A DNA stretch of 37,340 nucleotides from the NCBI RefSeq assembly GCF_020832325.1, contig NZ_JAFIEU010000024.1, forward strand, positions 1-37,340, read 5' to 3'. The position numbers and the translations under genes were made by a program. The notes under the pieces were generated by a model. That model saw only the letters and a list, made by a program, of their open reading frames with translations, made no database searches and was not told the DNA's origin. Each line of letters begins with the position of its first letter. The first letter of the stretch is position 1. Source of the DNA: Lunatimonas sp. (GTDB taxonomy: Bacteria; Bacteroidota; Bacteroidia; Cytophagales; Cyclobacteriaceae). Below are positions 23,911-34,277 of the stretch, piece after piece.

Positions 23911-26625
23911 TTAAACTGGCGTATCCACCTTTGGCGTATAGCCCAAATTTGGAGACAGCCATCGTTCCGCCTGTTCTTTAGAGACCCCCTTCCTAGCTGC
24001 GTAGTCAATTACCTGGTCCTCTCCTATTTTGCCCAGCCCAAAGTACTTACTCTCAGGGTGCCCAAAATAGAAGCCGCTCACCGAAGACGTAGGATACATG
24101 GCAAAGCTATCCGTCAGCGTAATCCCAATACGTTGCTCGGCTTGAAGCAGGTCAAACAGGGTGCCTTTTTCCGAGTGCTCCGGGCAGGCAGGATAGCCAG
24201 GTGCCGGGCGTATGCCCACGTAGGCCTCCTGAATAAGGTCATCGTTGCTAAGAGTTTCATCCGGTGCATAGCCCCAGTACTCCTTCCTCACCAAAAAATG
24301 TACATATTCTGCACAAGCCTCAGCCAACCGATCGGCCAATGCTTTCAGCATGATATCGTTGTAATCATCTCCATCCTTAGCAAACTCCGCCAATTTGGCT
24401 TCTATACCCCATCCGGCGGTGACTGCAAAACAACCCAGATAATCTTCATCCGTCGGGTGAATAAAATCTACCAAGCTTCTGTTCGGCACACCTTTGCCTT
24501 TTTTACCCTGCTGGCGTAGGAAAGAAAATTTTTGGGGTCGATCCCCGGAATAGGGGGCTGAAATCAACACATCTTCACCCTGCTTAACCACCGGAAAAAG
24601 ACCCACTACGGCCTTGGCGGTAAGCCATTTTTCTCCAATTATTCTATCTAACATGGCGTTTGCTTCCTCAAAGAGGCGACGGGCTTCAGCACCCACAACC
24701 GGATTATCCAATATTTTAGGGTATTTCCCGGAGAGCATCCATGTACTGAAAAACGGCGTCCAGTCTATGTAGTTACGCAGCACGGCCAAGTCAATATCGT
24801 CTAGCGTAGTCACTCCCGGTTTTTTCGGCTTTACTGGAGTGAAGGTATCCCAGTCCACCTGCGTCGGATTGGCTTTTGCTTCTTCATACGTCGCCATTTG
24901 CTTTAACTCCTGCTTTGCTTCGTGCTCCACGCGCAACTGTCGGTAGGTTTCCTTGATCTGTAGCTTGTAGGCATCTTTGGTTCCCTCGTGTATGGCCTCG
25001 CCAGCAATGGGTACGGACTTGGATGCATCGGTTACGTGTACCACGATACCAGAATACATAGGGTCAATCTTTACCGCAGTATGAATCCTAGAGGTCGTAG
25101 CCCCTCCGATCAGGAGCGGTATCTGTAGGCCTCTTCGCTCCATTTCAGCAGCCACGTTGACCATTTCATCGAGCGAGGGCGTAATTAGTCCACTTAGACC
25201 AATGATATCTACCCGCTGAGCCACTGCTTCATCCAAGATCCTCTCGGCTTCAACCATCACACCGAGATCGATGATTTGATAGCTATTGCAGGCCAAAACC
25301 ACGCCCACGATATTCTTTCCTATATCATGCACATCTCCTTTCACAGTAGCCAAGAGTATCTTTTTGATGGATGAAGAGCCATTTTCCACATATCCCACGT
25401 CTCCGGCCTTTGGCATAAAAGGCTCTAGGTAGGCGACCGCCTTCTTCATCACCCGGGCACTTTTGACTACCTGAGGCAAAAACATTTTTCCTTCCCCAAA
25501 CAAATCCCCAACGACATTCATACCATCCATCAACGGTCCCTCTATCACCTTTAAAGGATCACCCAGGTGAAGCCTTGCCTCCTCCGTATCGTCTATCACA
25601 TAGTCGATGATACCTTTTACCAATGCATATTCTATCCGTTTCTCGATGGGCTCACGCCTCCAAGAATCGTCCTGTTTGGCCTTTTTACCGCTAGCCTTCA
25701 CAGTCTCCGCAAAATCCAGTAGGCGCTCGGTGGCATCTTCCCTCCTGTTCCAGATGACATCCTCCACGTGCTCCAAAAGGTCTTTTTGAATGTCATCGTA
25801 TACCTCCAACATGGTGGGATTCACGATGCCCATGTCCATACCATGCCGAATGGCGTGATACAAAAACACAGCATGCATTGCTTCTCTGACTGGGTTATTG
25901 CCTCGAAATGAAAAACTGACGTTGCTGACGCCCCCGCTTACCTTGGCCCCCGGTAGGTTCTGTTTGATCCACTTTGTGGCCCGAAAAAAGTCAATGGCAT
26001 TCATCTTATGCTCATCCATTCCCGTGGCTACTGGGAATATATTGGGATCAAAGATGATGTCTTGAGGGTTAAAGCCAACCCGCTGGGTAAGTAAATCGTA
26101 ACTGCGTTTGCAAATCTCGATCCTTCGTTCATAGGTGTCCGCCTGGCCTTTTTCATCGAAAGCCATCACCACCACGGCTGCTCCAAACTTTTTGACCGTT
26201 TTTGCCTGCTCCAAAAACTCCTTTTCCCCATTCTTTAGACTGATGGAATTCACAATACCCTTGCCTTGCAGACACTTCAGTCCGGCTACGATGATGGAAA
26301 ACTTGGAGCTATCCACCATGATTGGAATTCGGCTTATCTCAGGCTCCGATGCAATCAGGTTCAGATATTTCACCATAGCAGCCTCACCATCTAGCATGGC
26401 CTCATCCATACAAACATCCAGTACCTGAGCACCGCCTCTCACCTGATCCAAGGCTACCTCCAGCGCGGTATCGTAATCTCCGTCCAATATCAGTCGGGCA
26501 AACTTCTTCGATCCGGTCACATTGGTTCGCTCGCCGATATTGACAAAATTCAACTCGGGTGTAAAAACCAAAGGTTCCAATCCGGATAGTTTCAACTGAT
26601 TGGTATTTATCGGTTTAACTGTCAT
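23911..26625 (-). CDS. metH: methionine synthase, folate-, B12- and activation-domain part
   Basis: Larger part of cobalamin-dependent methionine synthase. It lacks the homocysteine domain, which is encoded by the preceding gene. Order: pterin-binding barrel (about 15-290, [16 protein letters not shown]), cap helices (about 325-405), B12-binding domain with the cobalt ligand His433 in [12 protein letters not shown], then the AdoMet-binding activation domain (about 575-900) with [13 protein letters not shown] (about 805-817) and the closing [13 protein letters not shown] chose the ATG at 26625 (MTVKPINTN), 5 bases after the upstream stop; a GTG at 26634 overlapping that stop as GTGA is the alternative. 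This split form is known in Bacteroidota. The chosen start gives 904 residues. Confidence 0.95.
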   Translation of the reverse strand: MTVKPINTNQLKLSGLEPLVFTPELNFVNIGERTNVTGSKKFARLILDGDYDTALEVALDQVRGGAQVLDVCMDEAMLDGEAAMVKYLNLIASEPEISRIPIMVDSSKFSIIVAGLKCLQGKGIVNSISLKNGEKEFLEQAKTVKKFGAAVVVMAFDEKGQADTYERRIEICKRSYDLLTQRVGFNPQDIIFDPNIFPVATGMDEHKMNAIDFFRATKWIKQNLPGAKVSGGVSNVSFSFRGNNPVREAMHAVFLYHAIRHGMDMGIVNPTMLEVYDDIQKDLLEHVEDVIWNRREDATERLLDFAETVKASGKKAKQDDSWRREPIEKRIEYALVKGIIDYVIDDTEEARLHLGDPLKVIEGPLMDGMNVVGDLFGEGKMFLPQVVKSARVMKKAVAYLEPFMPKAGDVGYVENGSSSIKKILLATVKGDVHDIGKNIVGVVLACNSYQIIDLGVMVEAERILDEAVAQRVDIIGLSGLITPSLDEMVNVAAEMERRGLQIPLLIGGATTSRIHTAVKIDPMYSGIVVHVTDASKSVPIAGEAIHEGTKDAYKLQIKETYRQLRVEHEAKQELKQMATYEEAKANPTQVDWDTFTPVKPKKPGVTTLDDIDLAVLRNYIDWTPFFSTWMLSGKYPKILDNPVVGAEARRLFEEANAMLDRIIGEKWLTAKAVVGLFPVVKQGEDVLISAPYSGDRPQKFSFLRQQGKKGKGVPNRSLVDFIHPTDEDYLGCFAVTAGWGIEAKLAEFAKDGDDYNDIMLKALADRLAEACAEYVHFLVRKEYWGYAPDETLSNDDLIQEAYVGIRPAPGYPACPEHSEKGTLFDLLQAEQRIGITLTDSFAMYPTSSVSGFYFGHPESKYFGLGKIGEDQVIDYAARKGVSKEQAERWLSPNLGYTPKVDTPV

Positions 26626-26630
26626 GCTGC

Positions 26631-27671
26631 TCACTCTTCAATTTGTTGAAACACGAGTTTTCTAGGAGCATAATTCCTGGCAGTGTCTGCAATCAACTTA
26701 ATATGATCCGGCGTTGTGCCGCAACACCCGCCCAAGATATTTACCCAGTTTTGCTCTAAAAACTCCTTTATTTGATCTGTCATTTCGTCGGGTCCCTGAT
26801 CGTACGCACCAAATTCATTGGGCAAGCCCGCATTCGGATACACACTGACCAAGAACGGCGCTTCTTCGGAAAGCACCTTTAGATACGGTCTCAGTTCCTT
26901 CGCCCCCAACGCACAGTTCAAACCAACACTGAAAAGTGGCACGTGGGAAATGGATATCAAAAAAGCCTCCGTAGTCTGACCTGATAGTGTTCTTCCAGAT
27001 GCGTCTGTGATGGTACCCGATACCATGATGGGTACGCCTCCATCCCTAGGTGACAAGGGAATGTCCTCAGCTTCGTATACCTCTTGGATGGCGTACAACG
27101 CTGCCTTTGCGTTCAGCGTATCAAACACCGTTTCTACCAGTAAGATATCTACCCCTCCGTCCAAGAGTCCCCTTACCTGCTCCGAATAGGCAGCGACGAG
27201 TTGGTCGAACGTAACGGCTCGGTAACCGGGATCGTTTACATCGGGAGACAGACTGGCTGTTCTATTCGTAGGTCCAATGGCTCCTGCCACAAAACGTGGC
27301 TGATCGGGAGTTAAGGAAGAAAAAGAATCTGCCACTTCCCTTGCAATCTTTGCAGATTGCAAATTCAAAGAATAGGCCAAATGCTCCAAGCCATAATCTG
27401 CCTGAGCAATTGAAGTGCTGCTAAATGTGTTTGTTTCGACAATATCTGCCCCCACTTCAAAATATGCCCGGTGAATCTCTTGGATGATATCCGGTCGGGT
27501 AATGGAAAGGAGGTCATTGTTACCCTTTAGTGGCTTTTTTATATGTGTTAGGGAATCGTTCCGGAAATCCTCTTCGGAAAGGGAATACCGTTGGATCATG
27601 GTACCCATAGCACCATCCAAAATCAAAATTTTTCGCTCTGCTTGCTGTAATAATAACTCGGTTCTTCGCAT
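26631..27671 (-). CDS. metH: methionine synthase, homocysteine-binding part
   Basis: Homocysteine S-methyltransferase barrel of 346 residues, equal to the N-terminal module of MetH but a separate protein. [11 protein letters not shown] opens the barrel. The three zinc-binding cysteines are visible in VGLNCALG and in [12 protein letters not shown] near the C-terminus. It must act with the next gene product, with which it is probably co-translated. It is the first gene after the SAM-I riboswitch, so the whole metH-metF set should fall when S-adenosylmethionine is plentiful. Confidence 0.93.
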   Translation of the reverse strand: MRRTELLLQQAERKILILDGAMGTMIQRYSLSEEDFRNDSLTHIKKPLKGNNDLLSITRPDIIQEIHRAYFEVGADIVETNTFSSTSIAQADYGLEHLAYSLNLQSAKIAREVADSFSSLTPDQPRFVAGAIGPTNRTASLSPDVNDPGYRAVTFDQLVAAYSEQVRGLLDGGVDILLVETVFDTLNAKAALYAIQEVYEAEDIPLSPRDGGVPIMVSGTITDASGRTLSGQTTEAFLISISHVPLFSVGLNCALGAKELRPYLKVLSEEAPFLVSVYPNAGLPNEFGAYDQGPDEMTDQIKEFLEQNWVNILGGCCGTTPDHIKLIADTARNYAPRKLVFQQIEE

Positions 27672-27679
27672 GGAATATT

Positions 27680-27692
27680 GGTTAATTTAACC
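27680..27692 (-). promoter_or_regulatory. small palindrome just before the metH start
   Basis: GGTTAA-A-TTAACC is a perfect 13-base palindrome ending 9 bases before the ATG. As RNA it can form only a short hairpin. It may be part of the riboswitch expression platform acting on translation; no U-tract terminator is seen in this leader. Confidence 0.3.
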
Positions 27693-27745
27693 CGTGCCTA
27701 ACCAAGAAAGAACCGAAAGAAAAGTGGCAATTGAAATATCCTACG

Positions 27746-27846
27746 GCTCATCTGTTTCCGGAATATCCGGAACGGGAATTAGCACCTTGTTTGGTTCAGG
27801 TTGCTAAGACATCTTCGGGCCCTACCCTCCGTCTTTCTTGATAAGC
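27746..27846 (-). promoter_or_regulatory. SAM-I (S-box) riboswitch
   Basis: Aptamer sensing S-adenosylmethionine, directly upstream of the methionine synthase operon. On the minus strand: P1 is GCTTATC (27840-27846) with GATGAGC (27746-27752), one G-T pair. AAGAC/GTCTT forms the base of P2, with the kink-turn GGAGGG and the loop GGGCCCGAAGA. The conserved AGCAACC and GGTGCTAATTCC flank P3. P4 is TTCCGGA-TAT-TCCGGAA. The metH ATG lies 74 bases downstream. The 3' strand of P1 (GAGCCG) could instead pair with CGGTTC downstream, but no terminator follows, so the expression platform is unresolved. Confidence 0.93.
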
Positions 27847-27851
27847 GATTT

Positions 27852-27859
27852 CAAAAGTA
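27852..27859 (-). promoter_or_regulatory. -7 promoter element of the methionine operon
   Basis: TACTTTTG on the minus strand matches TAnnTTTG exactly. It ends 5 bases before the first base of riboswitch P1, just where transcription should begin. No clear TTG is seen at -33 (a T-rich run is there instead). Confidence 0.55.
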
Positions 27860-27945
27860 ACAGGATTTTCGTTAAAAAATTCTAATAAATGCCAAAAGTT
27901 TTCCTCAAAAAGGAGAATCTATGGTAAAAACTCCACAACGGACCA

Positions 27946-28839
27946 TTAGCGGTCAGACCCATTCCTAGGCCAAATCAGCAAGGCCCAATCCGGGTGATCT
28001 ATAAAGGGATTCCTATTGCCCTGATACTGGGTGAATATTTGATCATTTCGCCGGCGCTCCCGATCGTCAACTGGATCCATTTCATTCCACTCTAGCAACG
28101 TAGAAAGCTTTCCGAAAAGCGGCTCCTTCGTTTGTCTTGGCATCACCGAATCAACCAATTCCAAATCATAATCAGGTCCTTCGTACCGTACGGCCATGTA
28201 AAACAGCATACGGGCTATGTCTCCCTTCACTTCATCGGGAGGTTCCCAGGTCCAACTGGCTTTCCCCAGCTTATTTCGGGTCTCGATAGTTCCCCTATTA
28301 TCAAAATACACCTGCTCCCCATAGTGGAAAGACCGGGTGTTTTTGGCAGAATTTACCGATCGGTCAGTGGGCCGGATGTGGTGTAGATCCGTGTAGGCAG
28401 TATCTGACGGGTTGGGAAAACCGTGTGATTTAGGCCATACATGCTCCCTATTCCAAGAATCAATGAGGGTATATCCTGCTTCTTCGTACCGAAACCTAGT
28501 CCCACGGTCTCTATGCGGAACCGGCTGTGATCGTTGGGTATACAATAGGACGACATTCCCCTCCTGATCTGGATCCCCGTCTAAAACCGTCAATATTTCC
28601 CAAAGATCTTGATACCTATATCTTTTGTGATTTCGAATGGCACGATGCAAGGCTTGTTTCAAGGCCTCTCCCTCCAGACCTTCCACTCCGGGATAAAAAA
28701 CGGAGGCTGCCCCCTCAGTCTGTATGATCTCTGTGAAGTCCTCCTTTTCGGGCGTAGTATACCTATATACCGCACAGAACTGAAGCAAACCTGCTGGAAT
28801 AAACAAGAATAAGGTAACTAAAAACGCCCTTTTATCCAT
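27946..28839 (-). CDS. endonuclease I family secreted nuclease
   Basis: Non-specific secreted endonuclease of the EndA/NucM (endonuclease I) type, a His-Me-finger fold, likely for degrading extracellular DNA as nutrient. The N-terminus is a hydrophobic signal sequence (about 5-24). The catalytic core NREHVWPKSHGF is followed by DLHHIRPTDRSVNSAKN, the usual metal-site and catalytic segments. DIARMLFYMAVRYEG and the ending QGNRNPFIDHPDWA also match the family. The 297 residues fit. It starts 16 bases after the stop of an outer-membrane-like protein gene, so they may share a transcript. A GACC/GGTC hairpin spans its stop codon. Confidence 0.9.
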   Translation of the reverse strand: MDKRAFLVTLFLFIPAGLLQFCAVYRYTTPEKEDFTEIIQTEGAASVFYPGVEGLEGEALKQALHRAIRNHKRYRYQDLWEILTVLDGDPDQEGNVVLLYTQRSQPVPHRDRGTRFRYEEAGYTLIDSWNREHVWPKSHGFPNPSDTAYTDLHHIRPTDRSVNSAKNTRSFHYGEQVYFDNRGTIETRNKLGKASWTWEPPDEVKGDIARMLFYMAVRYEGPDYDLELVDSVMPRQTKEPLFGKLSTLLEWNEMDPVDDRERRRNDQIFTQYQGNRNPFIDHPDWALLIWPRNGSDR

Positions 28840-28855
28840 GCTCTATAATGTGTGT

Positions 28856-30163
28856 TTACGGACGTATGCCTACGCTAAACTGCAAATAAGGCCCCTGCAT
28901 AAACTCCCGCATACTCACCCCTCCTAGATTATACCTGCCCAACGGATACTCGTAACCTCCGTGCAGAGAATATACCACATCAAACAATTTGATCGATGAC
29001 ACCGGCATGACATACGCAAGCACCACCTCCGGCTTGACCATCAATCCCCTTGTTACCAAAGTTCCGTCATATAGGGGTTCTTCGAACAATCTCGGAAAGT
29101 CGGTCTTGTGTCGATTTTCAAGGGTATACCTGACACCTGCGTATCCCATTCCGCCCAAGACCCCTAACTCCAGATTTTTACGCTTATATAATTGTCTACC
29201 AAAGTTGGAGTAGAATCGGATACTATTGAGCGTATGTGCATAGTCCTCATTGGCCTGCCCGTAGGATGCCAGATTCCATATCTCGAGTCCGTACATCTTT
29301 CGGGCATTTTCACCGATCACTTTCACTCCTATATTTCCCCCTACACGTGGAAGCGCTTGATAGCTATTCTGTTGCAACAAGTCGTTAAGCCCGTCTATGG
29401 AAACGTCATTTTTGCCATAAAAAAAATGAAAGCTCATGGTAGCATCCCCGTAAAAGATGTTGCGATCGGGCAGGGAAATACCTGCTCCCAATCTCAGAAA
29501 AGCCCCACTTTGAATATTGTCAAAAGCAAGTCCGTTTCGATTCCAGGCCCGTTCAAAAGGACTAAACGAATACCCAAATTTAGTTATCACCGAAAGCGTT
29601 TCGGCCATGTTGGGTATATCCAGATCGTAGCCTAGTTGAAACCCAATCTCTGTGAGGAATCCACCCAAGTAATGCGAACCTTTGTGTATGTTGTTTTTAC
29701 GTAGGATAAATCCCTGGTGAGGTTCGGCAAGAAATGGCTCTAAATCAGTGGGACCACCTGCTCGCAACATTTGAAAATTCATATACCCCACCCCCATCGA
29801 CATATAGTGTAGAAACTGCACACGCCCTTCTTCTGTAAGTGCATACCCGACGTTAAAATAAAATCGTGAAGTGCGATAATCTATCTCAAACTCCCCATAG
29901 GTAGACTTAGGCCCATTGCTTTGGTAAATCTCTGCACCAAAAATAAAATCGTTGACACGGGTATGATATCCCAAGCCCAAGGAAGTGTACCCATTCCGCA
30001 AAGGAGAAATACCTTTCTCAGCGAGCATTTCGTTGAACTCCCTGACATTTGCTCCGGAGGTTCCATAGGTCAGAAATAAGGACGAACGACGGGAACTAGT
30101 ATCTTGTGCATACAGGTGAACAACCGATAAAAAACAACCGACAACAAGGGTGATTAATCGCAT
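28856..30163 (-). CDS. outer-membrane beta-barrel-like protein of unknown function
   Basis: Not recognised by name. A signal peptide (MRLITLVVGCFLSVVHLYAQ) leads to a long series of alternating amphipathic strands rich in Gly, Tyr and Phe, such as GYTSLGLGYHTRVNDFIFGAEIY, SRFYFNVGYALT, SVITKFGYSFSPF and YLQFSVGIRP at the end. That pattern suggests an outer-membrane barrel. I chose the ATG at 30163 for the signal peptide; an ATG 9 bases upstream adds MFA. A minus-strand TAATTTTG (30180-30187) matches the -7 box and would give a very short leader. It may be co-transcribed with the nuclease gene. Confidence 0.7.
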   Translation of the reverse strand: MRLITLVVGCFLSVVHLYAQDTSSRRSSLFLTYGTSGANVREFNEMLAEKGISPLRNGYTSLGLGYHTRVNDFIFGAEIYQSNGPKSTYGEFEIDYRTSRFYFNVGYALTEEGRVQFLHYMSMGVGYMNFQMLRAGGPTDLEPFLAEPHQGFILRKNNIHKGSHYLGGFLTEIGFQLGYDLDIPNMAETLSVITKFGYSFSPFERAWNRNGLAFDNIQSGAFLRLGAGISLPDRNIFYGDATMSFHFFYGKNDVSIDGLNDLLQQNSYQALPRVGGNIGVKVIGENARKMYGLEIWNLASYGQANEDYAHTLNSIRFYSNFGRQLYKRKNLELGVLGGMGYAGVRYTLENRHKTDFPRLFEEPLYDGTLVTRGLMVKPEVVLAYVMPVSSIKLFDVVYSLHGGYEYPLGRYNLGGVSMREFMQGPYLQFSVGIRP

Positions 30164-30268
30164 AGCAAACATTGAATCTCAAAATTACACGCAAAATCCA
30201 ACAAATCCATGCTTCAAATCGGGTTAGCGTATTTCTTGGGGTTGGAAGGTCTTACGGATTTGGATGAA

Positions 30269-33200
30269 TCAAAGGTATTTGATAATCTTGGCATAAAGGT
30301 CTGCTGGATTGAATGGCTTTGATACGTAATCATCCATGCCCGCCTTATTTAGCTGCTCATGTACTTCTGAATACGAAGATGCGGTCAACGCTATAAGGGG
30401 AACCCGCTTTTTTGATTCTTTTTCCATGGCTCGGATTTCTTTCGACATCTCCAGACCATCCATTACCGGCATCTGAAGATCAATTAACAGAATGTCAAAG
30501 TCGCGTTTTTCAAAAAGCTCCAAGGCCAATTGCCCATTTTGTGCAAATTCAATATTCCCCACGCCCCATTTGGTCAGGTACTTTTTGAGCAAAACCTGAT
30601 TTACCACATTGTCCTCTGCCACCAAAATGCTGGTATTGTGCAGGTCTTTAAGTACCTGAACCTCTGGAGCCCCTTTGGAAAAATCCTTTGCAGCAAGGTC
30701 AAAGGTAAGGTCAAACCAAAAGGAGGTGCCCTTGCCCTCGGTGGATTCTACCTCTATATCTGAACCGAGCAATAGCACCAGCTTCTTGACAATGGCCAGC
30801 CCCAAGCCAGTTCCTCCAAACTTCCTGGTGGTGTCGGAACTCGCCTGCGTGAACGCTTCAAACACATAATCTAGCTTATCCGCTGGAATACCTATTCCAG
30901 AGTCCTTCACGCAGAAATTAATCGTTACTGCCTTGCCTGTTTTGCGGACCTGGCTCATGGTGATTTCCACTTTCCCCGTTTTGGTAAATTTTACCGCATT
31001 GGAAATCAGATTATTTAGAATTTGGGAAAGCCGTACTGGATCACCCATCACATACCTGGGCAAGTCGGTGGACACATCAAGCACCAGCTCTAGGGACTTC
31101 TCCCGAATCTGGTACGCATAAGACCTCACAATTCTGTTGAGGAGGTGTTGGGGCTCAAATACCACATATTCCAACTCAATTTTACCGGAATCTATCTTAT
31201 TAAAATCCAAGATATCATTTATCAGTCCCAACAGGTTTTCTGCAGAGAACTGTAGTGTTCGAAGGTTTTCCAGCTGATCCTCACGTGGGTTCTCCTCTAG
31301 GAGCAGATGCGAAAGTCCAATGACAGCGTTCATGGGTGTCCGAATTTCATGGCTCATGACCGAGAGAAACTGTGACTTCGCTTCCAAAGCCTTCTCAGCC
31401 CTTTCCTTGGCAATCAACAACTCACGCTGGGTTTCTTTTAACTTGGTGTTGTCCCGGGCGATGCCGGAATAGTACTTCACTTCTCCCTTTTCATCGTGAA
31501 TCAATTTACCACTAACGCTGAAAATCCGGTAGGATCCATTCCTGTGCCGCATGCGGCAATCAAACATGGGTTTTTTCTCAAAATAGGATAGCGGGTTTTT
31601 CTTGGTATGCTGATCCAAAGCTACGCGGTCATCCGGATGCAGGTAATCTAAAAAGCCCCCGCCGGTAAATTCAAACGTCTCATAGCCCAAAAACTGTCGG
31701 ATATTGGGCGATACGTAACTTACCGATAAACCAGTATCTATTGAGAAGATAAGTTCCGTCGATTCCTCTACCAAATTACGGTACTTCTGCTCGCTTTTCT
31801 CCAGCGCTTGCTGAATAGACCGCTCACGCGTAATATCCCGGATGATCCCCAAAAAGTATTCTAGCTCATCCCCCTCAAAGATAGGCATGGCTATTAGCTG
31901 ATAGACCCGCTTTATGTACTTCAGGTCCATACTGACCATCTGACGGATCTTTTTGGCCTTTTTAAAAAGAGGCAGAATCACCTCAAAATTGGTCGTATTT
32001 GCCTGCTCGATCGTCTTTCCTTCAAAATATTCCTTGTCAAGGCCCCAATACTCAAAATTGGGCCCTTCAGCAACGATATAACGATAATCGGGATCTATGA
32101 GGAATACGTTGGTGTAGGGTATATTTGAGGCCAACACCCGATACTGATTCTTGACTTTTTCTATCTCTGCTCTGTCCTTCTTCTTTTCGGTAATATCCTG
32201 AAACAGTCCCTCATACCAACAGATTTCCCCGTTGACCACACGTATTTCGCTCACTTTATCTTCCACCCATAGGAACTTGCCCCGGGAAGTCCTGATTCGG
32301 TACTCCCGGGTTCTCGCGTGTTGTTCACTCTGCTTGAATGAAGTGAGGTATGCCGGGAGATCTTGTGGGTGTATCATATCCAAAAAACTGACCCCCTCCA
32401 GAATCAAGTCTTTGGCTTTGTATCCGAATTGGCTGATATTCTCCGTCACATAGGTAATCTGGAAATGCTTCGTAGGATCTAATGTAAACAAAACTGCCGG
32501 ACTCTTTTCTACTATCAACTTGGCCTTCTTTGCCAACTCCTCCCGCTCCCGATCCTCGGTCACATTGTCTACCAAAAACGAAAACCCAATTGCGGTGCCC
32601 ATCTTATCCAAAATAACCGAAAAATTGGCCCTGCAATCGAAGATTCTGCCTCCATTATCTCGCAGCTTGAAGGTATCTTGACATACGCCATCCCTCAGGT
32701 ATCGCTCAGCGAGTGCGGTAAGGGTTTCGGCTGGAGCATTTGGGAGCTGAAAAATCTCATCAATGCTCCCCCTGAATCCGGAATCGATACCGCTTAAGGC
32801 CTGTGCTTCCCTGTTCATGTAAATCACTTGGTACGCAAGGTCTGTGACAAAAATAGACTCATTTACCTGCGCCAGAATTTGAGACTCGAGCAATAAACGT
32901 TCTTCTAAAGCCTTCCGGTCCGTGATGTCGGTGCAAATTCCAAAAACTTCCAGTTGCTTTTGGGGACTTAGCTGATTTACCTGAATCTGGTACGAAATAA
33001 TTCTATCGGGTTGGTTGGGGACGACGTGGTGAAACTCTCCGGAAACCGCTTCATTGGTCCTCAAGACCCGTTTTAACTCCTGTCTGACAAATTTCCTCTC
33101 ATCGGGACTAACCAACTTAAAAAATTGATCCAAGGCCATAGACTCGTGCTGATCATCCAAATCGAATAACCTTCTCAAGCCTTTGGACAGGAATATTTTC

Positions 33201-34192
33201 TTCTCAGCATTCAGAAATCTCCACGACCCTGACTTTGCTAGCAGCTCTGTTTCCTGAAGCAACCTCTCGTTACGGAACCTAGTAGACTTTTCCCGTTGAT
33301 TGACAACGGCAGACCCAAAAACATCTCCTAAGTGACGCAGGATATGAAGGCCATTCAAACTTTCTTCGGTGTATTTGTACGCCAATGAACTTCCGATAAA
33401 AAGCAATGCAAACAGTTCCTTATCCACAAGAATCGGCACCAGTGCCATGGACTGAATGCCTAGATTTGGCAAATTATGACCCTCCAAAGCTTCCCATGGA
33501 GAGTCGACTGTAGAGGGTACAATCAGGCTTCCATCCGTTACCAATTGATCCAAAAGCGCCTGCTTGCCCTGAAGTGACACTCCCTCAAGGGCCTTCTTTG
33601 ACGCCTTAGTGCCATCCCTGTGCCACTCGTATCCGCTCTCAAATATATTCTTGACACTATTCACCAAAAACACAGCGCAACAATCTGCCTCCAAATGACT
33701 ACCTACCTTTGCCAGCGCCTCGGAAAAAATCATGGCCAGCGACTGAGAATCCATATGTAAGAAAAGAGTAGACAGGTTGCTCAACAAGGGCTCTAGGGAG
33801 AAGCCAGACTTCGCTCCTACCTGATGAAATATTGTCGGATCATCCGAGCTCTCCGAATGAACTTCCGATGCCAAAGGCAGGTCAACTTTTCGACCAAGCG
33901 CAAAACAAACCTTCCCTATTCCTTCTATTTGCCTGCCTTCAATATCCCATACCCGACCAAATTCCTCCTCGACTTGTGACTGTAGGGGCTCCAATTCAAT
34001 TGGTTCGATCCTTGAAAAAAACTCACCCAACGTATTTCGCAGGTATCCATCTTCCTGAAAATTTGATTCCCAGCCGAGATGCTCGATGACTGCTCCATTC
34101 GAGAAAAGAATAGCATCCTTCGAAAACACCAAAAAAACATCTTCGTTGCCAAGCTTTCTCTCCAACACCACGCTTCGAAATTTAAACTCCAT
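30269..34192 (-). CDS. hybrid sensor histidine kinase with GAF and five PAS domains
   Basis: Soluble sensor kinase (no transmembrane segments) of 1307 residues. Order: an undefined N-terminal region (1-135), GAF (about 140-295), five PAS/PAC units (about 318-430, 438-547, 559-670, 679-787 and 803-917), HisKA with the phosphorylated His948 in SHEIRTPMNAVIGLSHLL, HATPase (about 1046-1164; N-box LNNLISNAVKFT, then DSGIGIP and GGTGLGLAIVKKL), and a C-terminal receiver (about 1187-1305; Asp1238 in LLIDLQMPVMDG, Lys1292). There is no Hpt or output domain and no adjacent regulator gene, so its phosphate partner is unknown. I chose the ATG at 34192 (MEFKFRS); an ATG 48 bases upstream is also possible. 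Confidence 0.93.
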   Translation of the reverse strand: MEFKFRSVVLERKLGNEDVFLVFSKDAILFSNGAVIEHLGWESNFQEDGYLRNTLGEFFSRIEPIELEPLQSQVEEEFGRVWDIEGRQIEGIGKVCFALGRKVDLPLASEVHSESSDDPTIFHQVGAKSGFSLEPLLSNLSTLFLHMDSQSLAMIFSEALAKVGSHLEADCCAVFLVNSVKNIFESGYEWHRDGTKASKKALEGVSLQGKQALLDQLVTDGSLIVPSTVDSPWEALEGHNLPNLGIQSMALVPILVDKELFALLFIGSSLAYKYTEESLNGLHILRHLGDVFGSAVVNQREKSTRFRNERLLQETELLAKSGSWRFLNAEKKIFLSKGLRRLFDLDDQHESMALDQFFKLVSPDERKFVRQELKRVLRTNEAVSGEFHHVVPNQPDRIISYQIQVNQLSPQKQLEVFGICTDITDRKALEERLLLESQILAQVNESIFVTDLAYQVIYMNREAQALSGIDSGFRGSIDEIFQLPNAPAETLTALAERYLRDGVCQDTFKLRDNGGRIFDCRANFSVILDKMGTAIGFSFLVDNVTEDREREELAKKAKLIVEKSPAVLFTLDPTKHFQITYVTENISQFGYKAKDLILEGVSFLDMIHPQDLPAYLTSFKQSEQHARTREYRIRTSRGKFLWVEDKVSEIRVVNGEICWYEGLFQDITEKKKDRAEIEKVKNQYRVLASNIPYTNVFLIDPDYRYIVAEGPNFEYWGLDKEYFEGKTIEQANTTNFEVILPLFKKAKKIRQMVSMDLKYIKRVYQLIAMPIFEGDELEYFLGIIRDITRERSIQQALEKSEQKYRNLVEESTELIFSIDTGLSVSYVSPNIRQFLGYETFEFTGGGFLDYLHPDDRVALDQHTKKNPLSYFEKKPMFDCRMRHRNGSYRIFSVSGKLIHDEKGEVKYYSGIARDNTKLKETQRELLIAKERAEKALEAKSQFLSVMSHEIRTPMNAVIGLSHLLLEENPREDQLENLRTLQFSAENLLGLINDILDFNKIDSGKIELEYVVFEPQHLLNRIVRSYAYQIREKSLELVLDVSTDLPRYVMGDPVRLSQILNNLISNAVKFTKTGKVEITMSQVRKTGKAVTINFCVKDSGIGIPADKLDYVFEAFTQASSDTTRKFGGTGLGLAIVKKLVLLLGSDIEVESTEGKGTSFWFDLTFDLAAKDFSKGAPEVQVLKDLHNTSILVAEDNVVNQVLLKKYLTKWGVGNIEFAQNGQLALELFEKRDFDILLIDLQMPVMDGLEMSKEIRAMEKESKKRVPLIALTASSYSEVHEQLNKAGMDDYVSKPFNPADLYAKIIKYL

Positions 34193-34277
34193 ACTGAAAA
34201 ATAAGCTGAAATTAGAAAAAGGGTAAGTAACCCCGTCCATCCATTTTGGACTATAAATGTAATAAAATAAGTTAAAA

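Noticed and set aside
23839-27671. Idea that metH was broken by a frameshift
   Set aside because: Both parts start with proper conserved N-termini, the break is exactly at the domain boundary, and split MetH is known in Bacteroidota.
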